Assembly (NCBI GenBank): GCA_963971225.1
Contig: OZ020267.1
Coordinates: 35,802,989-35,866,988 of the forward strand
From: Melieria omissa
Taxonomy: Eukaryota; Arthropoda; Insecta; Diptera; Ulidiidae
Reading direction: 5' to 3'
DNA length: 64,000 nt
Part shown: positions 45,601 through 60,277 of the stretch, piece after piece
How positions within the stretch are numbered: position 1 is the first letter of the stretch
Layout: every line of letters starts with the position of its first letter
The notes under the pieces: model-generated
What the model was told of the DNA's origin: nothing
Databases searched by the model: none
Seen by the model: the letters and a program-made list of their open reading frames with translations, nothing else
Translations under genes and position numbers: made by a program

Positions 45601-48600
45601 AGAGGAGAAAATAAGGAAAAGCACTCAACGTCCAGGCCACCGCCCAGCTAAAAGAGCCTCCACTCCATTATGCTCTAATTAACAGATGATGACGCTCGCC
45701 AACAACAACTAAGCTGTTGCTTCATATTGTTTTTGTTGTTGTTAATGCAATTGTGCACATGTGCTGCAGCGTCAATTTTCCCGCAAAGCGCTCGGCTTAT
45801 GGCACTTGAGTTCGTCACTCGAGTGCAATGCAGCGGAAGCTCTTTGACCACTATTGAACAGTTGCGTTTTTGTTGTGTCGCCTCCTTTGGCTGCACCCGG
45901 CCACTGCCAACGCTCGTAGCTTGCCGCCAGCTGATTGAGTTGACGTTTGTGCGCAGCTGCTGGCAATTAAACAGTATTGACTTCAGCGCTCGGGTCCATC
46001 TTTGTCAGCGAGTCAACCATTGAACCAGGTTTGCGGCAGGCAACCAGTTTGCGGTGCCTGTCAGCGCACTATTGATGCACACATCGAGCACTCCACTCAC
46101 TGGGTTAGTAGTGTCAGCGCGATTTGTAGCGGCGGCGTTAGAGCAGCAAATATGCGCAACGCGAGCGACGGAAAAAGGTGTGTTGGAAAATTCTATGTGC
46201 GCCAGGCATGAACGACAACACTGTTTTGTTGTCGCTTACAGTTGTTGTGTTGTATTTGTTCATGCAAATTTAGATATGTGGAGCACAGGTGGTGTGGGCA
46301 ATACAAAAGTATTCAATTCAGTATTCAAATAATAAAAAAGTACTGCAGAAAGTTTGATTTCACAAAATTGTCATTTTTAATATTACTCTTTTGTTTATTT
46401 CTAATTTTTTTAGAAGAAATTTTGCTCACTTTTAACCTAATTTAAACCACAAATATTACAATTAAAAATATTATTTACATATATTTTTAAATTGCTATTC
46501 ATTCATTGCACTCAGTGGCTCGCAATTTTTCACTGATTTGAACTGCTTCAATCATTAAATTGGTGCGCAATTTTCCATCACGTTGATTTTGCGGAAATAT
46601 TTCCCAATTGTTGATGCGTAGTTGCGACAGCGGCTTATGGCTTAAATTGCTTTTTGGTTTTTGTTTGGAATTTCAATTCAATTCCCATACAAATAGCAAC
46701 GCTGGACAACAGCGCTGCGCATTTGCAGCACTGCTGACATTTTTTATAGCTCGGCTTGTCGGAAAACTCATTTGAATGTTTATGCAAAAGCCTGCTGGCA
46801 TGTAGGGTCTCCACAAAAATACTGGAGAAAGTTCTTTTTGTTGCGGCCGCAGTGACTGTCGCCGCTGTTCATTGCCTTTGCCTATTGTTTTTGGTTTTTG
46901 GATTCGTTGCTGCTAAACTTAACACATTCATTATTTGATTAGTTGCATGGTTTTGCCAGCCGGCGTTGCTGTTGTTGTCGTTTTAGTACAGTGTCCACAA
47001 AAATATGAGAAAATTAGTAAAAGCCACAATAGTGGCGGTTGGCAAAAACGTCACTCACTTTTTTCCACATTAACGAGTACTGCGTTTGCTTTCTCCAAAT
47101 GACGCTGCTTTATTTATTGTAATGAACGCAATTCGAATAAAGCACAGACAAATTGCCAACTGCGCGGAAGCAAGTCTGAGTGTATGTGTGTGGTAAAAGT
47201 GGAGTAGCGAGCGGTTTGGAAATTATGCAGACAGATTCAATTGGCGCCGCTTAGAATAGCAATGCAGGCAAACTAGTAAACAAAAAATGTGCCACACTGA
47301 CGACAGCTTTGCAAAGTGCAGTGCACAGTTGTGGGAGAGAAAGGAACATTTGGCTGAGAAGTGGCTTCAGTTGATGTCAGTTTCAGTGAGTTTAGAGGAA
47401 TCAATGAAAGTTACATTGGATTAGATGACACATTCAGATGGCACAAAGTGCTATGACTTCGGAAGTAATTGCTGATCAAATGGTTCAATAAAACGAAAAC
47501 TGTTAAATTACACTGCACAATAAAATCAAATAGTTTTTAAATAACAAGGTTCTGACAACGGATTCTGGTAGGGGGAACCAAAACCAATTTTGATTAAGTA
47601 CGAAATAAACACTTCAACACATTTCAAATTTTGGCTTAATTCTCACGTTCAAGTTAATTTCTGAGCTTTGATGTATTCAGAGACCTATAGTAGAATTTTA
47701 TGGCGAATATTTTTGTGCTACAATTTGTCCTTAAAAAGTCCTGTTTTACAGGACATTTTTGGCATTTTAGAAAAAAGGGTCAAATTGACCCATAAAAATA
47801 GGAGCTACAGGATTAAAATGCTCCACAAAAATGTTCTTCGTAGTATTTGACACCAAATTGGTGAACACATTATATACCTAAAATGTGAGGTTAGATACTT
47901 TTTGTATGCCGATTCACCATAAGAATGCGCGAAAAGGGCAAAACTTTGACCCCCTTAAAAAAATGCAGACGTAAACTTTCAAAACGCCGAGACACGTAAA
48001 TTTTTTTGGTCCCCTCTACCAGAATCTGTTGTCAGAACCTTGTTATTTTTTTTGTGTTGTGCAGTTTTATGTAACGATTCTTTTTGTTTCCTTCAAAATA
48101 ATATCCATTGGAATTCATATATATACATATATACATACATACATACAAGTATTCCAAAGCTTCCTCCAATCTTGAACACACCTTTCATAAGCTGACTTTG
48201 TGATCGCCTTCAGCTCCTTCTGCGAATTCTCAGAATTCTTCTTGCCTCATTCAACACAAACGAGGGATGAATACGAAGATTCTTGAAAGTCAAAGAGTCG
48301 TAGTGAAGAATTTTGTTTCTTCAAAGTTCCGGTCTCTTGCGTTCAAACAGATATTTGAGTACCAGACGACAGATAGATAGACAGTGTCAACTAGTTTTAG
48401 TGAATAAATTTTTTTGTTCAAAACTTCGGTCTCTTGCAACGAACAGTTTCCCTCAAACGTTTTAGCGATTGTTAATAATACAAAATTTCTGAAAAATATT
48501 GTGTTCAATTAAATTCATAGAAAAGAACACTGACTTGTTTACAAAGCTTTCACGCACAAACTCCCGACAGATGGCGTTCAAATAGACAATTGAGCACCAG

Positions 48601-51600
48601 ATGACAGATAGACAATGTCAAATAGTTGTGGTGAAGAAGGTTGTGTGTTCAAAAGTTCGGTCTTTTGCAACAAACAGTTTTCCTCAAACGTTACAAACAC
48701 AAAACTTCAGATAAACATTTTGTTCAATGAAATTCATAGAAGAGAACAAACACTGACTTGTTCACAGCTTTCACGCACTCCCGACAGATGGCATTCAAAC
48801 AGATATTTGAGTACCAGATGACAGATACCATAGATAGACAGTGTCAAATAGTTGTGGTGAAGAAGGTTGTTCGGTCTGTTGCAACGAACAGTTTCCCTCA
48901 AACGTTTTAGTGCATTGTTAGAAACACAAAACTTCAGATAAACATTTTGTTCAATGAAATTCATAGAAGAGAACAAACACTGACTTGTTTACAAAGCTTT
49001 CACGCACTCCCGACCGATGGCATTCAAACAGATATTTAAGCACCAGATGACAGATGCACCAACTCAGACAAAGATTTCAACATTTTCTCCAACGCAGTTG
49101 GTTTGAATTTGAAATTCCGGGTATTTTTTAAACAGAAGGTTTCCTCGGATTCTTGAACATAATGAAAGAAAAGTGTGATTTTTTGTAGATTTTAGATGAA
49201 ACAACAGAAAAACTTTTCTCTACTCTGTTTGTGCAATAAAATACTGATAAAGTTTTAAAATCGTTTGAAATTTTTAAGCATTTGCAAATAATATGAATTT
49301 TCTTTCTCCATATTCCTAAACAAACATTTCAAGCTGCGGATTTTTATTCATAAGCTTCATATAACGTATGAAGAATTATAAATAGAATGTTCATGCATTC
49401 AAATTCTTCTTAGAACTCTTCAAGAAAATGTTTTCAATAAAATGTTTAAATTGTTTTTAGAACTTTTCAAAATCTTGATTTATTCAAATTCTAATTACAA
49501 CACTTCCCATGTTATAGCAGAGTTTTCCGTTTCCGAACGAAAATACCATTAGAGCTCTAATCAGGCTAGAATGAGTCAGTAATCCTTTAGTCAGTTATCC
49601 TTTGAAGCTGATGACTTTGCTCTAAGAGTTTTGCACAACAACTTCCGAAGGTAAAATGGCAACTGTTGCTAACTTAAGTGCGGTGAGCAAATTCCTAGCT
49701 CAAGTCTTCAAGTCAAGCGTCTTAGACAAGCTTGGCAATCTCATATGTAAGTATGTGTCTGTATGTAGCTATGCACAGCAGCGCACGCTAGAAGGGATTT
49801 TGGAGGTTCAAACATCCCAAATATCTGTTTACTACAAAAGTTGTAGTTGCCAAATGGGTTTGGACTCAAAAGTTGCATAAAGAATCTTCCGCTTTCCAAA
49901 TGAAATTCTTTGTGCGCCACTGTGTTTGTATGTAAGTGCAAATATGCAGTGCGTGCGTGCCTATTGTGAAATTCAATCGTGGCGCTGCACAATTCCATTC
50001 CAACTAATGCCACTTGTGTGCTTATTCACACTGCATTTTAGTGTAATTTTTCTTTCCGCCGACTGTTAAATGATAGAAAATGTTGCCAACAATAATTGTG
50101 CGCTCCATGAAAAAGTGAATCGAACAAGTGGCATTACGAAAAAACAATCGAGTACACGTAATGGCTGACACAAAGGCCTCAACTTGATAAACGGCAGCCA
50201 GGCAGAGAGTCCGCAGAAGCTGTGAAAATAACATAGAATTAGCACGTCATTGTCGGCGAATGTGATTGTGAGAAATCTGCAGTCAGTACTCATGTATGTG
50301 TGTTGTTAACAAAGCCAGTGATGCGCCCGGAATTCGAATTAAGGTTAGAATTTTCCAGCTATGACTAAGGCGGCCGCCTAATGCAGCGATGACGCGTTGA
50401 AACTTTGAGTTGTGTGTGTAATTGTCAGAATGCAGGCGTAACGCTGCAAAAAGGTGTGTGGGAAAATTGTGCAAAGTACAAGGAAACAGTTTCGGCGTTG
50501 GCCCCAGCAGTGGGCACAGCAGCAGCGAGTTCGTTGCTTGAGTTGTTTGTTTTGGGCAAAAAGAAACACTAACCAAAATTTAAAAAACAAAACAAGTTTT
50601 TTAATGTGGGCGCTTTTCGTTCTTTTTTGCAACAACAACAACAATAAATGTGCTAAAATTTATGCGTGGTAGAGCAGCAAATGCGGTGGTCTATATTTCC
50701 CATTTTTTACATTTTCTATCAAGATTTGCAAGATTTTTTATATTACTCTGGTTTTTTTTGCAATCAAACGAACAGCAAAACTCGAACCCACAACCAAACT
50801 TGCCACAGCAGCCACATTATGGCATAGCTCGTAAATATTGCCAACATTATGCGACAGCAGTTGCCATGCTCGGCCAACACAAAGCGAGCGACCGAAAAAC
50901 TGCAATTTATGCAATGCAGCGCAAAGCGGCTTTGACTTGGCTGCAGCGGCGACAATTTGCAATCAGTGCCGGTGACGGTGGCGCAGCCGCTCGAACGACC
51001 GAGCTGGTTGCCAGTCAGCCCAGACGAGCTTATGAGATAATTTAGTTGTGGGTCAGTTTTGGTGGCAATGCGAATCGGCAATTGCAACAAAAACTAAGCG
51101 TAAAAACTAGCGGAAATTTAAATGCACGCGAAATATGCTAAACGGCGTTGCAAGGTTTGATGTTTTTTTTTTGTTTTGTTATGTTGCCGCGCTGCACATG
51201 GTGGCCGCCTGCAGCTGCGCGCAATTGTCTCGTTGGCGGCGATTGTTTGGTCGATTGTGAAATGGCTGCTGGTGCCCACTGCAAATTATGTTCGAGCTTT
51301 TATCTTTATGGCCACTCGTAGGACATAACGAAACCCAAGAAAGACGTTGGTCATGTTTTTTGTTGACTTTTCAACTCTCAAAAAAAAACACCGCATGCCT
51401 TTTACTTTTCAAGCTTGCAGCATTATTTCATTTCCAGAGCACAGTTCTGTACATATTCAAAGAAAATAAAAAACCACATCAGCACACAAAAGAAGAAATG
51501 CGCCAATAATTGTCGGCCAGTTCGGAGAATGTGTTTCATTTTCACTTGCCGCACTGGCTTCTCTGGTTGTGCAGCGTCCACTATATGCAACATTTCGATG

Positions 51601-54600
51601 CAGAGTCGAGCAAATAAATCATGAAAGTTCTTTAGTGCGCGCCGATCAGCACTGCACATTTTTAATGACTCAAATGAAACATCGCAACGAAACGTTGCGG
51701 TCAAGTCACCAGCCTCAAGCTGTGATTGCATTTTCGTACCTTCGCTGCTTGCTTGCGCCGCGTACAGGCCGCGTTTCGCTTTATTTTGGCTTGGCTTGGT
51801 TTAGTGGTTCCCGTGGCAGGGAATATGCGCGGTATTTAAAAGGTCTGGCTGCAGGGGTTTAACCTCTTTTTGCTGTGCTTTTTGTTTGCCTTTCAAGTTA
51901 ATGCTACACTTCACTGCACTTCTCTGCTCATTAATCTCAAAGGCGAATCTTCGCTGGCGAACAGTAGCGTGGCAACTATGGTGTTTTCGAAGGGTTCATG
52001 GTAGATGTATTCGTTGATGCAAAATGGTTTTTAATGTTGCTTGAAATTTGCAATACTCCACTTAGTGTGAAATTATAAAAATATGATTAATGCTTAGCCT
52101 TTTTTCTCAGTGTACTTATTTTGTTTTAATATCTGTTTTGCATGCGCCTTGTTGCTTCTTCATTCTATCCTTATTTATTCCTATATTCCTTATAATAATA
52201 ATCTTTTGAATGCTCATTGAACCGTACTGAGATCGAGTTCGTTGTCTAAGTCTTTAGTTTATCAATGTTTTAGTTTCGCTGTAAAAGAATTCAAGCGCAA
52301 CGTGAGTTTCCAATTTCAATGTCATAATCCAATTATTGAGAACGAAAATTTTAAATTTATATAAATATTATATATATATTTAATTTCTCTGGCTACCTTT
52401 TAAGTAGCCAAATTAAATTTTTTACATTTTAAAATTAACTTTATTCCTTTCGTAAGCAAAATTTACTTACTATTTTATTGCAACGAATGATTTAAAATTT
52501 TTACATTTTTTATTTATTTCAAATTAAAATTTCAAAATTGCTAGTTTTGCTATCTGCTAAACAATTGTTTTACTAATTTATTGCAACGAATAATTTTTAA
52601 TTATTTAAATTTTCATTTTTTTCAAATTCAAATTTTTATTATTTTTTTTAATTTCAAATTATTTCACTTTTTTAAATATTTTCAAATTCAAATTAAAATA
52701 TCAGAATTTCTAGTTTTGCTATTTGATAAAAAATTGTTTACTATTTCATTGCAATGAATATTTCCTAATTACAGTCGTGTCTGGGTATAGTGAACCCCCT
52801 ATATAGTGAACACCCAAATTTTGACATCGAGCCTCTAAATATAAAAACAAATTTCAAGCATAAAACAATTGTATCAGGTGTACAACTTTGCTTCCGCAGT
52901 TTTTTCCAAAATTAAAGCTTTATTGCGAAAAAGTGCTTACAGATGTATTATTCAAAGTATTGTCCGTCGCTAGCGACAACTTTCTCCCATCTTTCCGGCA
53001 ATTTTCGGATCCCGGCTCGAAAAAAGGAGTCCTCTTTTGACGCTATCCATGAAGCAATCCATTTTTCCAATTCTTCGAAGGATTGAAAATGTTGATCTGC
53101 CAGGCTGTTTGCCATCGAACGGAATAGGTGGAAGTCAGAAGGGGCGACATCTGGGGAATACGGCGGGTGGGGCAAGACTTCCCATTTCAGCGTTTCCAGG
53201 TACTTTTTGACCACTTTTGCGACGTGAGGCCGCAAAAGTGGCCACCACCATGTTTGTCTTCGACATCGAAATCACCATTTATAAAACGTTGAAACCACTC
53301 CCAACCACGTTCTTTCACTCAGAGCAGCATCACCGTAAGTTTCTGAGAGCATTCGATGCGCTTCAGCTGCATTTTTTTTCGAATTGTAACAGAAAAGTAA
53401 AACTTCCCGCAAATGGCGAGAATTGGGCACATAAACGGACATTTTCGAGCGTGAATAATACGAAAACAAGAACAACTGTCACTGAAACGGCGATGACAAT
53501 TCGTTAGGCACTGTCCACACTCACTTTAACGGCATTACCATCTATGTATTTCAACCAGCCTCAGCCGGTACAGCCACCTATCGGAAAACGGCGGAAGCAA
53601 AGTTGTACACCTGATATTTTGAGCAAATAAAACGAGTTTTTGAACAAAAATGTTAACTTTGATATAGTGAACAACTTGAATACAGTGAACAGGCCTTGCA
53701 ATAATCAGTTCACTATATCCAGACATCACTGTATTTCAATTTTTATTTATTGTCAAATTCAAATTTCAGAATTGCTAGTTTTCTTTCCCGTTAAACATTT
53801 GTTTTTATTATCGAATTCCAATTCAAATTTTTGAATTACTAGGTTTGTTATGTGTTAAATTTTTTTCAATAATAATAATGAATAATAATAATAAAAATAA
53901 TACAAAAAAATAGAATAATTTTAAATTATTTAAATTTGTATTCAGAATTGCTAGTTTTGTTATCTGGTAAAAGATTGTTTTAGTATTTAATTGAAACGAA
54001 TAATTTTAAATAATTTTAATTTTTATTTATTTTCAAATTCGAATATCAGAATTGCAAAAAAATTTTTACTATTTAATTGCAATAAATAATTTGTAATTAT
54101 ATAATTTTTTATTTATTTTCCAATTCAACTTCAAATTTCAGAATTTCAATTTTTGTATTCTACTAACCAATTTTAACTGAAGTTAACTTAAAAAAAATCG
54201 ATACACGTAAATGAACAAAAAAAAACAACCAATTGAAATCCTTTACTCTGAATAAAACATTTTTCAAAAAATGTATTTAAAAACTTAAAGAACCTTTTCC
54301 GCTCATTTCCACGCCCTCGCTCGTTCAACATTCATTCATGTTCATGGCGCCATTAAGCCATTAATTGTGTTGCCTAATTTTATTTATTTAGAATAGATAC
54401 ATTAAGTGTTGTAAGATCGAGTCTTTTAATAACACCTCATCAATATTCAATTTCTTAAACTAGAATTAAATTTGAAGTTAAACAATTACGATAACAAAAT
54501 TAAGTAATAAACATAGGCTTAAAAAACATAATATAAGTATTATAAATAATAGAAAATATTATAAGATATAAAGGAGGAAAAAGATAAGAAAGTGATGAAG

Positions 54601-57600
54601 GAGGAAAAGTAGAGATAGAATGGGAATAAAGAAGAAAAAGAAACCACGCCTTGCAATCATTATTGATACTCTGGAATCAGAGTGCACGGAAATGCTCATA
54701 GAGTTTAGCCCTATAGTTGTTTCTGTCTAGCCCAGCCCTTATAACTGCAGGAACTGAGTTCCAGACTCTGACTGCGTTGATGAAAAAAAGTCGTGATGTT
54801 ATTAAAAAATTGTATGTTGGTACAATTAAATTGTGATGTCTCCGGGACTTAAAAGGTATGAGCTTTTCATACAGATAAGAAGGAGTTTTCCATTCCATTA
54901 GTCTATAGACAAAGATACAATTTTTGGCAAAGAGGTAATTTTCGATATTACACCCAAGTACTTTATTCTGCCAGGGGGATATATGTTCATACCTTTTAAG
55001 CCCGTATACATATCGTGTAGCATTATTAAAGGCTATATTAATTTTGTGTAATGATTTAGAGTCAAGCTTACTGTACACCACATCAGAGTAGGCAATAAGG
55101 GGCACAATTAGTTGTATAACTAATTTACGCCTGGTTTCCAAGGGTGTTAATGAAGCTGAAAATCTCAATTTACGCAGCGTAGCATATACCTTTCTCACGA
55201 CTCCATTAATATGGTCACAGCAACTTAAGCTAGAGTTAACAATAAATCCCAAGTTCTTAATTTTGTCCGTAAAAGTAAGCACACTTGAGCCTAAATACAA
55301 CTTAGGGATGTTGTCAACGTGTATTGCACTATGGCAAATCGGTAAGACATAGGACTTAGACGCATTTAAGCACAAGTGATTGGCAGCTGCCCACACAGAA
55401 ATTGCAGACAAATCACTGTTAATTTTGTAACATAAATCCTCAACGAGACCAATACGACTAGACAGATGAATTTGTATATCATCAGCATATGCATGGACAT
55501 TCACATACTGACACACAGAAAAAACATCATTAACAAAGAGACTAAACAGAAGTGGACCAAGGACAGATCCTTGTGGAACACCAGTACATACCAATCGGGC
55601 CTGAGACATTGAGTTGTTGGACATAACTTTTTGCGTCCGTCCCTCAAGATAGCTTGCTATAAGCTTCGCCGAACTATCATTGAAACCGAAGTAGCTTATT
55701 AGTTTTGCACATAAGAGATTATGGTCTACCGAGTCAAAAGCTTTGGAGAAGTCGAGTAAGCAAAGAATTGTTAAGTCATCATTGTCAAAGTTAATTCTAA
55801 TGTCGTCAAGTATTTTTACCATGGCAGTGGAGCAGCTGTGTTTAGGTCGAAAACCAGATTGTAGAGGGGAGAGAAGGTTGTGCTTTTGCAAGAATGCATA
55901 AATTTGCGTCGCCATCAAATTTTCGCACACCTTGGAGAATGCTGGCAGTATACTAATAGGCCTGTAGTCACCAGGGTAGGAGGCATTTGCCTTTTTTGCA
56001 ACTGGCAGGACAACCGCTTTTTTCCACACTGAAGGGAAACAAGAACTTGTAAAGCAATGATTAATTATGTGGGTAAGTGGGCCAATTATAAACTGAGCAA
56101 TAAGCTTGACAAATTTTAAGGAGATTCCATCCTCACCCACCGCATTTGATTTAATGTCCATTATAGATTTTAACACGTCAGCCTCACAAACTGCCACGAA
56201 TTGGAATTTCCCTTTAACACGATCACAGGACGGCAAATGTTGTGGCAAAACAGTAGAACTCGGTTTATTACTGGCACTAATAAAGAAATCATTTAATACA
56301 TTGGGATCTAACTCACACCCAGTGTTTTCCTTGCCATGGATCTTTAGATTTCTTAGATTTCGCCATAGTTTCTTAGCCGGAAGAGAAGGATCCAACTTGG
56401 AGTTGAAATACCAACGCTTAGCTTGTCTAATGACAGTCGTTGCAGCATTGCGGGCAGCTTTATAGTTAGACCAAGAGACATCAGACCTAGCTTTTCGCCA
56501 CTTTGTGTACAACTTATTGCGCTTTTTAATAGCTGAGCGAACTTTTGTGTTGAACCAGGGACATGAACTATTCACAGCATTGAGGGTACGAAGAGGAACA
56601 TGTATATCAAACAGCATAGACAAATTATAATTAATGAAATCAAGTTTTTTATCAACAGTGTCAAGAAACCAACATTGGTTCCAATTTACACTACACAAGT
56701 CAGACATCAAAGAACTGACATTTAACAATTTAAAGTCACGGTACACAAAAGTAACATTAAGATCAGAACGATTCAACACAACATCTAAAGTACAGAATAT
56801 TAAGTCATGATCAGAGATGAAGGAAATTTGGTCAAACGTCAAAACTTGCGATGGGTCAGGTGTAATAAAGTAGTCAAGCAGGCTGGGTGAAGCATTATTC
56901 GCATACCTAGTTGGTATGTATTTGTTAATCACACAAAGTCCTAGAGCTTCTAACTGGTCAACAAGTTTACTTCTATTTGAGTCATTGGATAATAAATTGA
57001 CATTAAAATCCCCACAAATTAACACATATTCGTAGTCAACTACCAACTCCGTCAACTCATTAAAAAGAGAATCCAGGGAGAAGCATTTGTTAGGGTTGTA
57101 CACGCATACTATTAAAGTTTTTGCTGCACCATCAGCCACTTCAGCAAAAATAAACTCAGTGTCGGTGTCAAGAGATTTAGCCACCAGTCCTAGTTTAAGG
57201 TTTTTCTTACAATATATCGCAACTCCACCCCCTTTCCTAAGCACGCGATCATGCCTTAATAAGTTATACCCATTTAGAGACAAATTAAGATCAGGGACAT
57301 CACCATGAAACCAAGTCTCAGACACACAGATCACATCCACAGCAGACTCTTCAAAAACATACCTAAGGTAATCAAGTTTGTCATTGCCTAAGCTACGTGC
57401 ATTAAAGTGTACTACATTAAGGCCATCATATTGTTTACATAAAATGTCTATCAGAACTTTGTGGTTTTCAGCAACGCCAGAGTCAGGCTTATTAATCAGC
57501 CCCACAATTACGAACAAGACCAAAACAGAAACAACCAACGAAAGCCAGCGTCAATGAGTATGAAAGCAGATATAAGTACGTATACGATTGCAAAGAGTAC

Positions 57601-60240
57601 CACGCAAAGCAGTAGAAAAACATGAAGGTATAAAAGAGACAAAGTTGAAAGTAAAAGAAAGAGAAAGAAAGAAAAGATAGTACAAGAGAACAACTTAAAC
57701 GTAAACATTTAGCAGCTAACATTTGTTTTAGAGTGCCAGCAAAACAGCTGCAAATCAACCTAAACAAAGCATCGACACATATTCATATTTGCACCTTTTC
57801 ACAGTTCAGCGCAAAAAATCGAAATTTAATTAAACCACAATGCCGAGAGTTTGCACTAATTTCTGTAAATCGTGCTGCCGCACACAACTCGCTTTCATGC
57901 CACGACCAGCAAATGGACAAAGCCAGCCCGGTGCGCACGAACTTTGAGCGCCATTGGCGCAGTCAGGGCGAGCGGCCGCAACAAAGGCAACAGGCGCCAA
58001 CGCTCCAAGTTGTTGTTGGCATAAAAATTATTAGAGCGTGTTGCATAATATTCGCGTTAGTTTTTGTCTTTGATGTAAGCTTTTGTTGTTGTTGTTATAG
58101 TTAGTGGTGTTGTTTTTTTTGATTGTGCATTGTATTATCAGAATATTTTGTTTTTGTTATTGGCTAAAATCAGCAGCAGCGTTTTTAATTCGATGCAAAC
58201 GCCAACAAGTTGCATTGCATTAAATCAAACAGCTGCTTGCAACATTGGTCGATGGCCATTGGCGGCGACGACAGCAATGCGCGAACCAATTATGACCCTC
58301 AGCTGGCTGGGCCGGCACATTGAACTCGGCGGCAATTGGCCACCGACGGTTTCTTCTGTGCTGCTTTTGTGAGTTTTTTTTCATTTGCTTGTTTGTCTTG
58401 GCGCTGTTCGCAGTTTATCGATTGCATGCTTGTGACACGAGTAATTGTTCTTGTTGTTGTTGTTATTGTTATTGTCTGTTCTTGCCGGACATTTAACAGC
58501 GTGTTGGCTATTTTTGGTTTCTGCGGTTTTTATGCGCTTTTCTGCTTGGCGTATTTTTAGTTTTATTTGCCAATTACTTTGCAGCGCTTTGGCCATTCGC
58601 GGCCTTTTGAGTGCATTCGAAGCAAAGCGTATAAAATGCAAATACAAATAAAAATTGTAAATGTGTATGTAAATGTGGTAAGACAATGCAATAGGCTTGT
58701 TTACGTAGAAGTTGAAAATCTTTATAGGTGCTGAGGAATCAACCCATGTCCGGCAATATGCCGATTATTTTACTTTTTATGAATTCATATACTCGGAAAA
58801 CACTGAACTGCTTTGTTGTCTGCTCGATATTAGGTTTCGCGTCCACAAATTAAGATCCTATCTATAAGTTGCACTCTTATTGCATTGAAAGGATACAACG
58901 ATTCTTTCGTTTTTAATTGCTATCGATTATGACCCTCTGTGACCCTCTTATTAAACTTAAAGACGCTTAAAAATAGAAGAAGAGTCCTCATTTTAATGTT
59001 TGTCTACGATCTCATTGGTTAAAGTTTATTGTTTTCCTGATCCGTTTTAAATGTTTGCGTCTCTTTCCTCCATTTTATGTTAAAGAGGAGCTTTGTCATT
59101 TTGCCTCCTTTGCCGCGATCTCCAGAGCCTTTTTGGAGTTCAACAAAGCTGCTTCGATCCTTAACTTAGACTTTGCACTTCCTTACAATTTAAATTTATA
59201 AGAATCTTTTGCATTTTTAGCTGAGTAATTTTTGTTATATTGTTTTGTTTTCATCCATTCATTTAATAAATAAACTAAACTGATTGCCTAAAGCCACCGT
59301 TAGATACTCTTTGAAAGATAGGCAGAAGCTTTTAGGTGCCATAGCGCGCGTACTGTGAGCAGGACAAAGTTATTTGTTCAGATAGCCAAGCAGCCATCAA
59401 AGCACTTATCTCATATGTGATCAAAGGTCAAAGGTCAAAGGTCTTCTGAGTCCCAGGACACAGAGGAATTGATGGAAATGAGAAGGCAGGTAGCCTTTCC
59501 ATCCATGGTCCCACTTGGACCGAAGCCCTTCATTAGACAAGAACAATCTAGCAGAGTCACTAAAGGAAAGAAGCAGAAATTCAGAGCACTGGTTTAATGA
59601 GTCGAGTCTTAGGGTCGAAAATCGTTATTAAAGGTTATAATTTAAGGTAGAGTAAAGAATGTCTCAGGCTGGAGAAATACTTTCTCGATTTATCTATCTA
59701 TCTAGGGTTCCATATCATCAATCAACTGTCTAAGACATTTGAAGAGTCTTGCACTGAAGTCTGCGAAATTCCTTGGAACTTCTTGCATTTCCTACTATTT
59801 GTAAGAATTCAAAATGTTCCTTCAAGGAATAAGAACGCCTAAATGAAAACCTGAGTACCAAACTCAGCCACAAATAAATAATAATCATAATCATTTCTTT
59901 GTTATTATTGATTTTTATTTTCTCTGCACTCCAACTCTCTCTCCCAAAGCTTTCTGCTAAATTAACAACCTCGTTTCACCACAAAATTTCTTCTTCACTT
60001 CTTGAATACTGATTCCATAACAAGTCTTAAGAAAAATTGCTTTCAATTTCTACATAAAAATGTATTCCATCGCAACAAAATACTTGAAGATTCTCAGCAA
60101 GACACATCAGCGAGCGCACAGCATAACTGGGAGAAAGCAAGCATGTAAAATGGAAAAATTTCATATTCTAAACAGCAACATTTATTGCAGTCATTGAGCA
60201 ATTAAATAAATGTGTTTCCATTCACTGCGCCATTGAGCAT

Positions 60241-60277
<37 letters not shown>

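Larger units (their letters stand above)
52772..53731. mobile_element. Pogo-like MITE, split by a mariner
   Basis: Ends CAGTCGTGTCTGGGTATAG and the inverse CTATATCCAGACATCACTG, with TA on both sides (52770-52771 and 53732-53733). TATAGTGAAC is repeated several times near both ends. Without the nested mariner it is about 217 bp. CAGT termini with TA duplication fit pogo/Tigger-type elements of the Tc1/mariner superfamily. Confidence 0.8.

Noticed and set aside
45727..46211. Overlapping frames in a less AT-rich intron island
   Set aside because: Both strands are open to similar length, with no domain or splice boundaries. Possibly regulatory rather than coding.
50650..51045. 131-codon frame with Gln/Asn-rich part
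   Set aside because: Overlaps a 108-codon frame on the opposite strand. Composition reflects CAA/CAG runs.
55000..57308. Plus-strand frames within the LINE (for example 56106-56465)
   Set aside because: Antisense shadows of the minus-strand ORF2.
57492..57767. Hydrophobic frames upstream of the LINE ORF2, as possible ORF1
   Set aside because: No zinc knuckles or coiled coil. A pyrimidine-rich strand explains the Phe/Leu/Ser composition.
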